In this document: one piece after another, positions 10,230 through 20,463 of the stretch
How positions within the stretch are numbered: position 1 is the stretch's first letter
How the letters are laid out: each line of letters begins with the position of its first letter
NCBI GenBank assembly: GCA_030141585.1
Contig: JAQIFP010000092.1
Coordinates: 1-21,566 of the forward strand
Length of the DNA: 21,566 bases
Origin: Ophryocystis elektroscirrha
Lineage: Eukaryota; Apicomplexa; Conoidasida; Neogregarinorida; Ophryocystidae
Reading direction: 5' to 3'
The notes under the pieces: generated by a model
What the model saw: the letters and a program-made list of their open reading frames with translations, nothing else
What the model was told of the DNA's origin: nothing
Database searches by the model: none
Translations under genes and position numbers: made by a program

Positions 10230-10535
10230 GAAACTCACAGTATGGAAGATATTCATTTTCTTACACGTAGATTTATATATAATTATTTGTAACGTCATAT
10301 AATATTGATTTTTATTATTTAGATAAGTAATTGTGAAATAGCGAAAATTTAATATAAATAATGTGAACATATATATATATACATATATATAAATATAAAT
10401 ACGATGATTTACTTCAGATATCTCGTAGTATTATATTATAATGCTATACGGCAGCAAAAACGTTTGGAGGCTCAAAAAGCAAGGGATGAAATTAAATTGG
10501 CTCGGCAAAAATTAGGATTGGATCCAAAAACTTAA
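9858..10535 (+). CDS. SF3b complex subunit p14 / SF3B6 (branch-point contacting RRM protein)
   Basis: Spliceosomal U2 snRNP subunit whose single RRM contacts the intron branch adenosine and binds SF3B1. Exons 9858-9913, 9948-10025, 10059-10163 and 10418-10535; introns 34, 33 and 254 nt. The 118-residue product matches the family's usual size (about 125) from end to end: [39 protein letters not shown], then [43 protein letters not shown]2 is ILYVRN; Tyr17 corresponds to the conserved tyrosine that meets the branch adenosine. The C-terminal tail is charged and helical ([19 protein letters not shown]). Family spacing requires the second intron to end at AAAAG|GGGT (10058), five bases past a TTTAG that would add a residue and break frame. 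The last intron is mostly (TA)n. Its TAA is 17 bp from the APC11 stop on the other strand. Confidence 0.95.
10178..10227. repeat. (TA)n run in the third intron of p14
   Basis: About 50 bases of uninterrupted TA just after the donor at 10164, making up part of the 254-nt intron 10164-10417. Pure TA of this length is likely to vary between strains. Confidence 0.9.
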
Positions 10536-10552
10536 CTTGAAGTATATGGAAG

Positions 10553-11228
10553 CTAATTAAAGTACATATATGGCTGACGACACATGGGACAACTAGAATT
10601 TAAAGGGCCTCCATGTTCTTGATGTTGCGGCTGACTTAACCATTGCTGAATACAGTGTAGATGAAAGCAGTGCCCGCACGCTCCACAGGCAGGAGGACAA
10701 GCTTCACCTGGACGTACACACCTGATAAAATAATTTTTTTTTTTCGATTATTATATTTATTAATACAATTTGTACGCGTCAACTATATAAATCTTATTTA
10801 TTATGAAAATCTACGTATTTGCATATACCTGCACATATATGTGTATGTATTTTATTGATTATTTATAAATTTATACATCTTTAAGATACGGGAGTATACA
10901 AATAAAAAAAATGTATTTTTACAGTATATATGTGTCTATGTAATATTTTATACTGACTATGTGTATTAATTTGTTTATAAAACGCTTACTTATACATAAC
11001 TTTGATAAACTGGTTAATATATATTTAACAAAATAAATTACTGAAATCTTTGATTATGCTATAGTAAGCAGTATACAAATTAATTTAATTATATCAATAA
11101 CAAATTTATAATTTATATAATTATTACTTTGGGCATGTAAATTCAAGCTTTTCTGTACATATACAACAAGTGTCTTCAGCTATCTTCCATTTCCAAAAAC
11201 CTACTGCATGTACTTTTAGAATTTCCAT
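10553..11228 (-). CDS. APC11: Anaphase-promoting complex subunit 11 (RING-H2)
   Basis: Catalytic RING subunit of the APC/C ubiquitin ligase; with the cullin-like APC2 it recruits E2 enzymes to ubiquitinate cyclins and securin. Two exons: 11128-11228 and 10553-10721, intron 406 nt (GTAATA...TATCAG). The 89-residue product is close to the family's 84. Visible landmarks: the N-terminal strand MEILKVHAVGFWKWKIAEDT; zinc ligands CCICTEK, TCPKC, the RING-H2 core ACGACGHCFHLHCIQQWL, and SSCPMCRQPY near the C-terminus. Orthologues usually have a Trp-Gly just before the central Cys (WGQC); here it reads CGAC. The start ATG at 11228 has the N-terminal length expected of orthologues. It lies 77 bp downstream of MRS2 on the same strand and converges with p14. 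Confidence 0.93.
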
Positions 11229-11305
11229 TATACTGCTTATACCATAATTATTAACCACAATTAGTGCGTACCCATCAGACATATATCCACTATTTTAATA
11301 TTACC

Positions 11306-13473
11306 TTATAGCTTCACCATTTTTATTATAACTGTTATTGCACTGCATAGAATTATTGTCCCCACTAATATGAAGCCAGATACCAGATAAAATGATAATA
11401 AGCTATCTTGTAAATTACTTCTCAGATTCATCCCAAATATCCCTGCAAACATTTATTTAACTAAAATTTTAGACATGTACGTAACTATGAGAAAATAGTT
11501 AAATTAGTCATAATTATATTGAATCTACGTATAACTATACATATATTTATATATCTATATATAAATATATGTGTATATATATATATAGTTGTATATGTAC
11601 ATATATATATATAAATATATGTGTATATATATATAGTTGTATATGTATATATATAAATATATGTGTATATATATATAGTTGTATATGTATATATATAAAT
11701 ATATGTGTATATATATATAGTTGTATATGTATATATATATAATCAGAAACATGGATTATATGGAAAGTATGCATATTTATATATAATAATGTTTATACTT
11801 TAAGCATCAAAAGAGTTATTTATGCTTATTATGTATATACATAGTTTTTTAATTAATTATATATACAGTTAAAGAAATATGTATATGCGTACTTTTATAA
11901 TTTCTAAGGGTAAAATAATGTGTTTTTTGTATTTGCTACCTGATATTAAAGTGCCAACACTAATAATCACAGAAATCATTCCAGAGCCGACATCCCAGCG
12001 AAGCATTCTGTTTCGACTAAGGGCTAGATTAAATAAAGAAAGACGTTCAGCTCCTTCTATGCGTTCCTGAAGACGCTGGACTCTTTGACGAAACTAATTT
12101 TGGTGTTCTTATAAGCACAAAATACCATTTCAACTTCTTGATCATAAAACTCCAGCAAAATCTCTAAGTCTGGGTTCGGGTTTCCCTGAAAAATAATTAT
12201 CACGATATTTATATGAATATTCAATAATCTAAATAAATATATATGCCTGTTTATATCCATATTTATATATATATATATGCGTAAGTATATATTCACACAT
12301 ATAATTATATATGTATATATATGTATGTATGTATATCCATTAATTTATAGCATATATATATATATATATATGTATTATTATGTATGTGTGTATATATTTC
12401 TATACGCTTACGTATATATACACATATATAACTATATATAAATATATATGTATGTATATTAAATAATTTATATACATATATATATAGGTATTAATATGTA
12501 TGTGTATATATGTGTATACGCGTACGTATATATACACACATATAACTATATATAAATATATATGTATGTATATGCATGTATATACATATATATAGGTATT
12601 GATATATATATTTATATATGCGTACGTATATACACACATATATAACTATAAATAAATATAAATATATATATATATATATATATAGATGTAGTAGAAATAT
12701 ATTAGTTATAATCACAGAGCTGTAAACATAATTTAATGGTCAAATATATTTTTTTTAATGCGCTTCAAATTAAATTAGAATTATTGTTTAGACAAGGGTA
12801 AGCTCTTACGTCAGTGATCAGCTGGCAAGCTTCGTGGGAGCAGTCATAGGGAACTTCCATATTGTCGTCTATTACAGAAGCCTTCAAATAACACTTTTCT
12901 TGCTGACTGAGTTTCGTTAGCTCTAAGCGCATAATTTGTTCGGAATTCGAAATCATAGCATTGAATACTCGATCAAAAAGAGAAACCCGTTCTTGATAAA
13001 TCCTCATATTTGATTTTAAGTTGTGTAAATCATTTTCCCGTTTAGTTGTCGGAAGAGAATCATTTGGATCGGGAATCACTATTTCAAACTCTCTTTCCAA
13101 ATGATTTATGTCTTCATCTAGTTGTTCGAATGATGCTGAAATTAGAGCTTCCAAACATTTAAACTCAAGCGGAATTGATGCATTATTATACGATTTAAAC
13201 AAAAGAGACCTTGCTGATGTTGTCGAGTCATCTTTTTGTCCCATATGCTGAAGTTGTATGGTCTGTATAGCATATATTATTTTATCCATTTGAAGTTCTT
13301 CCATAACGAAGATAAAAACCCTGTCGAGCATTAAAATACAAGACAGAGGAGGAAGACAAATAATTATGCAAAATCGTCTAGTCTCTATAGAAGGCACAGG
13401 ACTTCCATTTGTGAACACCTAAATTACGTAATTATTAAATAAAGTTATATTGTTATTATAATTTACTAATTTT

Positions 13474-13533
<60 letters not shown>

Positions 13534-14488
13534 GATTAAGAATATTGTTATATATCTAGAGTTAGTAGCAATACGATACGCATTTACTGTGCGTAGATAT
13601 TAGCTTAATATTTACCTGGCGCAAATCCCTATAGGTAAGTTTACTGACTTGAAGATAAGGGTTGAAATCATCAAGACAGCGCTTACAGCGTTTTTTGTAT
13701 TTCTTGTTCAATATATCGTTTGCGTAATGAATGTTGAAGTAAATTGTAGGGTTTGGAGGAATAGCAGGAGAGTATGAGTCAGCTATTGCATTTATATGGT
13801 GGAATAAATCGCTACAATTCCAATGATCGATAATTTGATGACCATTAAAAACTTCAATTACCACAAATGTTTTGAATCGCTCGTTTAAACCTACTGCCTC
13901 TACAAATCTGGGTATTCGAAATGTCTTCACAATGCCTTGACCCATACAACTGTGTCGGTTTTGAGAACCTACAGAGGAATGCCTATCATCTTTTTCGAGA
14001 TACTGTTGGTTCCCTACAATCATTTAAAAATAATTATTTTTTCGTATAATTAAAATGCATATTTTGTTCAATGAATAAAATAAAGCTATTCTATTATAAT
14101 TAAATTTGTTTATATAGCATACTAAATTTGATATTTATATGTTGTGCAAAAATTAACATTTTTCGTGAATTTATATCGAGTCAAACAATTTTTAATGAGT
14201 AATTTTATTATTTTTATAAAAAATTCCATAATAGTTAAATTTTATAAAACATGAATACTATGTTTCACATGATAAAAACCTTTATTATTTTGAAAAAAAA
14301 ATTTATATAATTTTTTGTGTGCATGCATAGAACTTGTGTGCATGATTCAGCAGTTTACATATTCTATTATAATTATTTCCGATTTAGCAATGATCAAATA
14401 ATCTAATATTACCTTCAGAATCTCGCTTTCTGTCTTTTGAGCTTATGTCCGCATCAACAGGCTGGAGCTCAAAACGACGAAGCATCAT
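11306..14488 (-). CDS. MRS2/CorA-type magnesium channel, six exons
   Basis: Predicted 477-residue Mg2+ channel; MRS2-like proteins usually sit in the mitochondrial inner membrane or other endomembranes. Exons (minus): 14413-14488, 13616-14013, 12810-13418, 12126-12185, 11940-12093 and 11306-11442; introns 399, 197, 624, 32 and 497 nt. Every join keeps frame. The family hallmark GMN is at residues 436-438, directly after TM1 (about 417-435, [15 protein letters not shown]). TM2 is about 449-472, followed by a short basic tail. Upstream cytosolic/matrix features: the LTYRDLRQ segment, LPFEF-like [20 protein letters not shown], the coiled coil and [14 protein letters not shown]. Residues just after GMN are LRSN rather than the more usual acidic residue. 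Start: first ATG after an in-frame TAG; a second ATG follows at once. The first 50 residues are hydrophilic and do not look like a classic targeting peptide. Sub-type (plastid, mitochondrial or other) cannot be decided. Confidence 0.93.
11540..11745. repeat. 42-bp tandem repeat in MRS2 intron 5
   Basis: Four copies of a TA-rich unit (ATATATGTGTATATATATAT then AGTTGTATATGTATATAT...). The AGTTGTATATG anchor recurs near 11587, 11635, 11677 and 11719, giving spacings of 48, 42 and 42 bases. It lies inside the 497-nt intron 11443-11939. Because 42 is a multiple of three, long Tyr/Ile frames appear on the minus strand; they are not genes. Confidence 0.9.
12210..12695. repeat. Higher-order TA repeat in MRS2 intron 3
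   Basis: Microsatellite in the 624-nt intron 12186-12809 with a larger period: a block starting near ACGTATATATACACA and running through AACTATA recurs near 12410, 12524 and 12623, about 114 and 99 bases apart, each preceded by a CG-containing TACGCTTACG / TACGCGTACG / TGCGTACG element. This looks like segmental duplication within the repeat rather than simple slippage. Confidence 0.75.
13477..13531. repeat. (TA)n run in MRS2 intron 2
   Basis: About 50 bases of uninterrupted TA in the 197-nt intron 13419-13615. Confidence 0.9.
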
Positions 14489-15145
14489 TCTATAAAATAG
14501 CTAATTTAAAGGTGAACGCCAGATACTAAAAAAAAAAGATAAGTAATGAGTTACATAATAGGGTGACGATAAGAAGCAGTTGTAATGGGAAAAAAAAAAT
14601 TATTATGTCATAAGGCTTTTTTTTTGATGTTTTAAGCTAACATTAAAGCATATTCTGTGATTGGCTTCACTTGAATACATAAGTCTACTAGATAAATTAT
14701 TTTTGAGCTAATAATGTATATCAGGAAAGTTTTAACATGAAAAAACGATTGCCTGTTCACTTATTTTGAAAAACCCTCTATTTTATATAATACACAATGA
14801 TAATAAGAGATTATTTTATTAAGAAATATATTTTAATAAATGATTAAAAATTAATTAAATTATATTTGCGTAATTTTTTTTTCATGCATACATTTACGAA
14901 AATATGTAAAAATTACTAAAAATAATAATTTAATAAGTATACGTGTTAAATTTAGCGTAAATAGAGATACTTATATATAGATTTTTTCAATATTAATCAT
15001 ACATATTATTGTTATTTTTTTTTTGATTTGAATTTCAAGATGTTATGTTACGACGCCATAAGTTTGAATAATTAAGCTTAAAAATACATATAATTTAGAA
15101 AATATTTGACTAATGAAAGATATAAAATAATTGAAAAATACATAA
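14489..15145. other. Intergenic region between actin and MRS2
   Basis: AT-rich spacer of 657 bp, both neighbours on the minus strand, so it should hold the actin 3' end and the MRS2 promoter. Short poly-A/poly-T runs only. No open frame with normal composition, no structured RNA and no recognisable promoter element. Confidence 0.6.
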
Positions 15146-16361
15146 TTAAAAGCATTTTCTGTGGACAATAGTTGGTCCTGCCTCGTCATATTCTTCTCTG
15201 GTAATCCACATAGTTTGAAAGGTAGATAAACTAGATAATATAGATCCACCAATCCAAACTGAATATTTTCTTTCTGGTGGAGAAATAACTTTGATTTTCA
15301 TAGTTTGTGGCGCTAAAGCGACCATTTCAGCTTGTAATCTTTCACTGAGACCTTCATACATAGTGGTACCTCCAGATAGAACAATATTTTGGTATAGTTC
15401 GGCTCTAAGGTCAAGATCACATTTCTTAATAGATTCAAAAGTGAGTGTGTGTATTCCTGGACCTTCGATACCACCAAGGGCAGGTTGGAACAATAATTCT
15501 GGACATTCAAATTTGGCAGTTCCTATTGTAATAACTTGTCCGTCTGGTAGTTCATAAGTTGATTCATCAGGACTCTCTGATTTAGCAACTTTCTCCGACT
15601 CAAAATTAAGTGCAACGTAGCAAAGTTTTTCTTTAATATCACGCACTATTTCTTCTTCGGCGGAAGTTGTGAAAGAGTAACCTGACTGCGTAAGTAATGT
15701 ACGAAGATGCTTAGTAAGGTTTCGGCCAGCTAAGTCAAGACGTAAGATAGCATGTGGTAAAGCATAGCCTTCATATATTGGCACAGTATGAGAAACACCA
15801 TCTCCGCTATCCAAAACTATACCAGTGGTACGACCAGATGCGTATAGAGATAGCACGGCTTGGATACCCACATAAGTTGCTGGCACATTAAACTGTTCAA
15901 ACATTATTTGAACCATCTTTTCACGGTTGCTTTTAGGATTTAAAGGAGCTTCGGTCAACAAAACTTGGTGTTCATCTGGAGATACACGCAGTTCGTTGTA
16001 AAATGTATGATTCCATATTTTTTCCATATCGTCCCAAGAAGAAATAATACCGTGCTCAATAGGATATTTTAATCGCAGCACCCCTCTCTTAGACTGAGCT
16101 TCATCACCCACGTAACAATCTTTATTTTCCATTCCAACCATAATTCCCTGGTGTTTTGGTCCTAAAAACAAATACATTTTACATATTTAACAAAATTTTA
16201 TTTATGTATGTAAGAGGGGAGAATATAAATGTTTCATGTAATAATAACTTACTTCCAACAATTGATGGAAAGACACATTTTGGGGCATCATCTCCAGCAA
16301 CTCCGGCTTTGACCATACCAGAACCATTGTCAATAACTAAAGGAATTAATTCTTCAGACAT
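15146..16361 (-). CDS. Actin, two exons, full length
   Basis: ATP-binding cytoskeletal filament protein. Exon 1 16253-16361 and exon 2 15146-16161 flank a 91-nt intron (GTAAGT...TTTTAG) that interrupts the codon for the Arg of IVG-RPK. The 374-residue product has the normal length and ends in the canonical VHRKCF. Conserved landmarks: [20 protein letters not shown] (phosphate loop 1), [47 protein letters not shown] (phosphate loop 2), [29 protein letters not shown]. It is a true actin, not an actin-related protein: no insertions or deletions are visible. Subdomain 3/4 stretches are divergent ([17 protein letters not shown] where most actins have [35 protein letters not shown]), as in many protist lineages. 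The intron lies early in the gene, and the rest is uninterrupted. Confidence 0.98.
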
Positions 16362-16995
16362 TTTTTAATTAATCAAATCTGCACGTAACCGGTATATATG
16401 TGGTCAATTATTTATTAAATAATATTAAAATCTTAAATAACCCAGACAAAACGTTAAATTTTTACGGACTAAATAATTTTTTTGTTAGTAAAATCTAATT
16501 ATTAAATTAATATAGAATGTTTGAATAAATGAAAAAATTTTCTTAATAGTTTCTTAAGTTCATTAAATATTTCTTACGATAATTTTTTTTTATTTTTCGT
16601 GAAAAAGAAAATTTACATGTTATGATACGACAACTAATATTTGTAGATATATTCATTAAAAAAATAATTAAACCTAAGCTAATTTTATAATAATTTCTGA
16701 ATATAAATAACATTAAACATTCAGAAATGTGCTGGCCAAAGAAAGTTTTGTGCTGAATATTATAATTTTCTAGCAATTTTTATTACTCGAAAATTTTAAA
16801 TAATTATTTTTTAATAAATTTTCTTATCTAAAGAAAAATATCTACATAGTTTAGTTTAAAGGATTTGTTTATATAACTGTAAATCAAAAAATCAATTTAG
16901 TATGAAAAAAATATTATTTTATATAATTAGCGAATATTTCTGAAAAATAGAGGTATCCCTTACTAAAAAAATATATTACGTAATTGTATTATGAT
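16362..16995. other. Divergent intergenic region between actin and the ERV-like gene
   Basis: AT-rich, 634 bp, between two start codons on opposite strands, so it should contain both promoters. A short GC-containing patch (TGCACGTAACCGG, 16380-16392) lies 19-31 bp upstream of the actin ATG and stands out from its surroundings; its role is unknown. No coding or RNA gene seen. Confidence 0.6.
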
Positions 16996-18422
16996 ATGAA
17001 AGAGAATAATAAGCATGGTATCAGCTTTAGAACCAAAAAAAATATTTTGCTTATATATGAAAAAATATTAAATAAAATAACAAATGTACTCCCTTCTATA
17101 AGTAATGCAAGTTGCAAATAAAATGTAAAATAGGAAAAAACCCAAATATTTATTCGATAGAATCTACACATAAAGTGCACTATTGTAGTGAAACAAACAA
17201 TTTTAACGAAAATCCATGTAATGCACAATGGCTAATGGTATTTTTTTTTTTAAACTGCTTTACTGACTCAGTTTTATACTTACGCTGCCAATTTACCTGA
17301 GCAAATATCGGAAGATAAAAAAACTTTAGTACATAATTTTTACTATAACTTTCCTGATCAATGTTCATCTTATTTAAATAACTGCTGCACTGAAGAAATA
17401 CAGAAGCTCAAAAAGTTAGTAAGCGTGTAATCAAATTGCATAAATTATTAGTTATTTCTACTATCTGTAAGCTTTATTATTGAAAAGAGAAAATGTGTAT
17501 ATATATACAAATATGTAGTATTCTTTATCGTATATGGATAATTAGATGCAAATGAAACCTCTATGTTCAAATATTGATTTAAACAAATAAATGGTTTTTT
17601 CTTTAGTGGATAAATTTGCATTAAACATATTTAAAAATAAAAATGTATAGGCGAATATTATATCGCAGAATACTAACAAATTATGTAAGTTTGTTGCATT
17701 TTAAATTATATCTGCGGGTTACAATTGGATATATACATGAATATAAATATATATATACATATACATATATATATGTATATTTATCTATAGTGTATTAAAT
17801 ATTGTATGAATATAACTTTTTATATATCATATAATTAAAATGTATTATATAAATATATTGTATTATACATATATACGTATCATGTACTGTATATCTGATG
17901 TACTATACATATAATTTACTATGTATATAATGTACTATATATATATTGTATTATATACATAATATATACATATATAAAGTATTATATATATAAATTACTA
18001 TATATATATGTATATTGTATTATATATATAATGTATACATATATATAGTCTTATATATATAAATTAGTATGTATATAATGTACTATATATATATATAATG
18101 CAGTATATATATTTTGTACTATAAATATAATAAAATATATATATTGTACTGTATACATGGTAAACTATATAATGTATTATATATTATATTAATTTCATGT
18201 ATTATATAGTATATAATTACAGTGTATTATTTATATATGTTGATGTAGTAATTTATATATTCTATAAGTATAATGTATTATATATATGCATTATATGTTT
18301 TAATTAATTATATTATCAAACTTAGTCCGCTATCTTCGCGAAGAGAATACTTGCTTTGGTTAAATTTGATGGAAAACCGTTGCAGAGCTAAAAACAATCA
18401 ACCACCAAATATTCAAAAGTAA
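16996..18422 (+). CDS. Divergent ERV/ALR-fold protein lacking the CxxC redox site
   Basis: Four exons: 16996-17101, 17134-17237, 17272-17414 and 18326-18422; introns 32, 34 and 911 nt, all GT...AG and frame-keeping; 149 residues. Start is the first ATG after an in-frame TAA. Residues about 66-148 follow the ERV/ALR sulfhydryl oxidase pattern: CNAQWLMFYTYAANLPEQIS (family: W-x-LHT-x-A-x-YP-x-P), then VHNFYYNFPDQCSSYLNN (family: F...YPCxxC), then KNPLSSRREYLLWLNLMENR (family: P...SR-x-L-x-WLC-x-x-HN). Known family members use the CxxC with FAD to make disulfides, for example in the mitochondrial intermembrane space. Here the CxxC position reads PDQCSS, and the HN of the FAD-binding helix reads EN, so catalysis by the usual route is doubtful. 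Either a non-catalytic relative or a coincidental resemblance; I favour homology because three separate blocks occur in order with the right spacing. Confidence 0.62.
17735..18315. repeat. TA/TGTA microsatellite filling the last intron of the ERV-like gene
   Basis: Long degenerate run built from TATATATAATGTACTATAT-like and TGTATTATATATA-like words, recurring about every 30-60 bases. It occupies most of the 911-nt intron 17415-18325, the longest in the window. Confidence 0.8.
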
Positions 18423-18567
18423 TGAATACGTTTCAATTATTGTTGAATTAGCTCTGATCAATTACTTAAACGTTGGTCTGGAAATTAGTGTTGAATTACT
18501 GGCATTAAAATAAAAAAAGAAAAAGATAAAAAGAAATTAAATGGTACAAAAAATTATGGGTTTATTT

Positions 18568-20085
18568 TTATAAAATATTTACAGAATCTTTATTTAATAA
18601 ACGGGATCTGTTATTCAAAACACTCATACTTGCTTGTAAAACACTTTTGCTCACTAAAAAAAAAAGTTAGAAAAATTCATTTGCTTACTGGTTATTTTAC
18701 TTTGCCCTTTATTATACACAGAGTTGAAAATACCGTAAGCTTCTTCCGCCGTTATTGTATTTGCTTTATTGAAAATAGACTCTTGGTGACCATAGTTAAA
18801 GGATTTTAAGGTATTTTGTTGTGTAAACACTAAATTTTTTTTTTTTTTTTTTTTTCTTACTTCGAGACAAATGCTCGGCTTTTTCTATGCTGACATATAC
18901 CCCTCTTATATTAACAGAATTTAGTAAAAATCTGCTCATTTTTTTTTGAGTGTCTGTGAATGGTGGTAACTTAATGGGGATTCCAAAAAAAGTAATAGCC
19001 TAAATAAAAAGCTTAAGCGTAAACTTTAATTTGTACATTCAGCAAGGTTTGAATTTGTCTTGGATTATGTGGGTATTTTTTGTAGTCTAAAATCAGTCCA
19101 TGTGATGCATTCTTATATCGTATTTTTCATGTAAAATATAACATAGTGTAACACAATATTTACTATTTTTTTTTTTTTTTTCTAAACAAAAAAGCTTTCT
19201 TTTTTATTTTTTTTGTACTTTGACTAGCTTAAATTTCTTTTAAATTTAATACTTTTATTTTAGAACATTTTTATTTCAAGAATCGCTTCTACTCTAAAAA
19301 AAAAGGACTATTCTAAAAAAAAAGGACTCTATTCTAAAAAAAAGCTTTTATTCTAAAGAAACGCTTTTATTCTAGAGAAACGCTTCTATTCTAGAGAAAC
19401 GCTTCTATTCTAGAGAAACGCTTCTATTCTAGAGAAACGCTTCTATTCTAGAGAAACGCTTCTATTCTAGAGAAACGCTTCTGTTTTAAAGAAACGCTTC
19501 TATTCTAAAGAAACGCTTCTGTTTTAAAGAAACGCTTCTATTCTAAAGAAACGCTTCTATTCTAAAGAAACGCTTCTATTCTAAAAAATCGAAATTGTTC
19601 TAAAGAATCGCTTCTACTTTAGAGATTCGAAATTATTCTAAAGAATCGAATCTATTCTAAAAAAGGTCGCTTCTATTCTATAAAGTCGCTTCTATTCTAT
19701 AAAGTCGCTTCTATTTTATAAAGTCGCTTCTATCTACTAAAAGCTGCTTTCAGTGCACATAGTATAAACAGTACTTTTTATTCTAATAAAACGCCTCTGC
19801 TATGAAAAAAAAAAGTTTTACTAAAAGTTTTTTAAAAAAAACAGTTTTATAATAAGTAAATTTGATTAAAAAATTTGCTTTTGCAAAAAGAAGACAATTC
19901 AATGTAATTTATAATTATATAGATTTTGTATCAATAAATTTTCTATGTATATTACCTTTATAATAAAATTGAGGGCTGATAAAATAGGCTGCTGGAAAAA
20001 CCACTGTTTTTTGACAATCATCATCGTCATAAACTTGTAACATAACAGTGGATTGTTTTTTCAAGGGGGGCTGACTGAACTCCAT
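18568..20085 (-). CDS. Unrecognised multi-exon protein, 5' exon linkage incomplete
   Basis: Exons on the minus strand: 19956-20085 (ATG), then 19037-19111, 18861-18999, 18701-18829 and 18568-18653 (TAA). The last four join perfectly through introns of 37, 31 and 47 nt and give 142 residues. The first exon ends in phase 1 (AAAG|GTAATA, last base 19956) but 19111 opens in phase 0, so at least one small exon in 19112-19955 has not been found, or the first exon belongs elsewhere. I do not recognise the family. Visible: N-terminal MEFSQPPLKKQSTVMLQVYD followed by DDDCQKTVVFPAAYFISPQF; internal DYKKYPHNPRQIQTLLNAIT, FFGIPIKLPPFTDTQKKMSR, RGVYVSIEKAEHLSRM; C-terminal TITAEEAYGIFNSVYNKGQM and SVLQASMSVLNNRSRLLNKD. 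No membrane segment. Two introns split an ATG codon as A|TG. It converges with the ERV-like gene, 145 bp apart. Confidence 0.62.
19290..19735. repeat. 19-bp minisatellite, about 23 copies
   Basis: Tandem array with unit GAAACGCTTCTATTCTAGA (19 bp). The centre (about 19370-19480) is nearly perfect; the left flank has variants (TTCTAAAAAAAAAGGACTA type) and the right flank has others (TTCTATAAAGTCGCTTCTA type), so variant classes are grouped along the array. On the minus strand every central unit carries two TAG triplets and 19 is not a multiple of three, so it cannot be an exon. It is the only array here not built from TA/TATG. It lies in the large gap between exons of the gene at 18568-20085, presumably in an intron. 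Confidence 0.95.
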
Positions 20086-20251
20086 TATTTTAAGAAAGTA
20101 ATAAAAAAAAAAAGAATAAAAAAGATAAAAAGTAATATACTGTTGCACGTAAAAACGGAATATTTAAATTAAGTCAATAAACAATATAATAGAGTTATGG
20201 TACCGCACAAAACTTAATGACAATTACCTATAGCTAAATCATCCAAAATTA

Positions 20252-20283
<32 letters not shown>

Positions 20284-20463
20284 TTGACTTTACGTTATTG
20301 TAATATTATTATACTTAATAGCTTAAAGAACTATAAAAAACGCAAGTTTTTTTTTTTTTTTGAAAAAAAAAAGAATAATTACTGAAAACGTATATAAAAT
20401 GACAAATTTACATTATCTATATTATAGAAGAAATATACAGAAGTGTGCCTTTAAAGAAATAAC
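20086..20463. other. Divergent intergenic region upstream of RPT5
   Basis: 378 bp between the start codon of an unrecognised minus-strand gene and that of RPT5. Holds a (TA)n run (about 20259-20284) and poly-T/poly-A tracts (20347-20372). Should contain both promoters; no element is recognisable, including any proteasome control motif. Confidence 0.6.

Noticed and set aside
11547..11774. Overlapping Tyr/Ile-rich frames in MRS2 intron 5 and similar ones at 12400-12715.
   Set aside because: They are translations of intronic microsatellite; splice junctions of MRS2 remove both regions.
8032..14767. Shared 15-mer CTGTTCACTTATTTT upstream of two minus-strand genes (8032-8046 and 14753-14767).
   Set aside because: Distances to the start codons differ (about 160 and 265 bp), flanks do not match, and a chance 15-mer match is expected in 21 kb of AT-rich DNA.
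15291..15557. Plus-strand ORF and a second minus-strand ORF inside actin.
   Set aside because: Shadows of the actin exon in other frames; no independent coding signal.
16543..16776. Minus-strand 77-codon frame in the actin/ERV spacer.
   Set aside because: Biased Ile/Phe/Asn/Lys composition of AT-rich DNA, no splice partners and no conserved features.
17580..17720. Possible extra exons of the ERV-like gene (a GATAAATTTGCATTAAAC segment followed by a 24-nt GT...AG segment).
   Set aside because: They do not fit the reading phase from 17414, whereas 18326-18422 does and adds the conserved P...SR...WL block.
19290..19735. 19-bp array considered as a CRISPR-like array.
   Set aside because: Units are contiguous without unique spacers, and the context is a eukaryotic nuclear gene.
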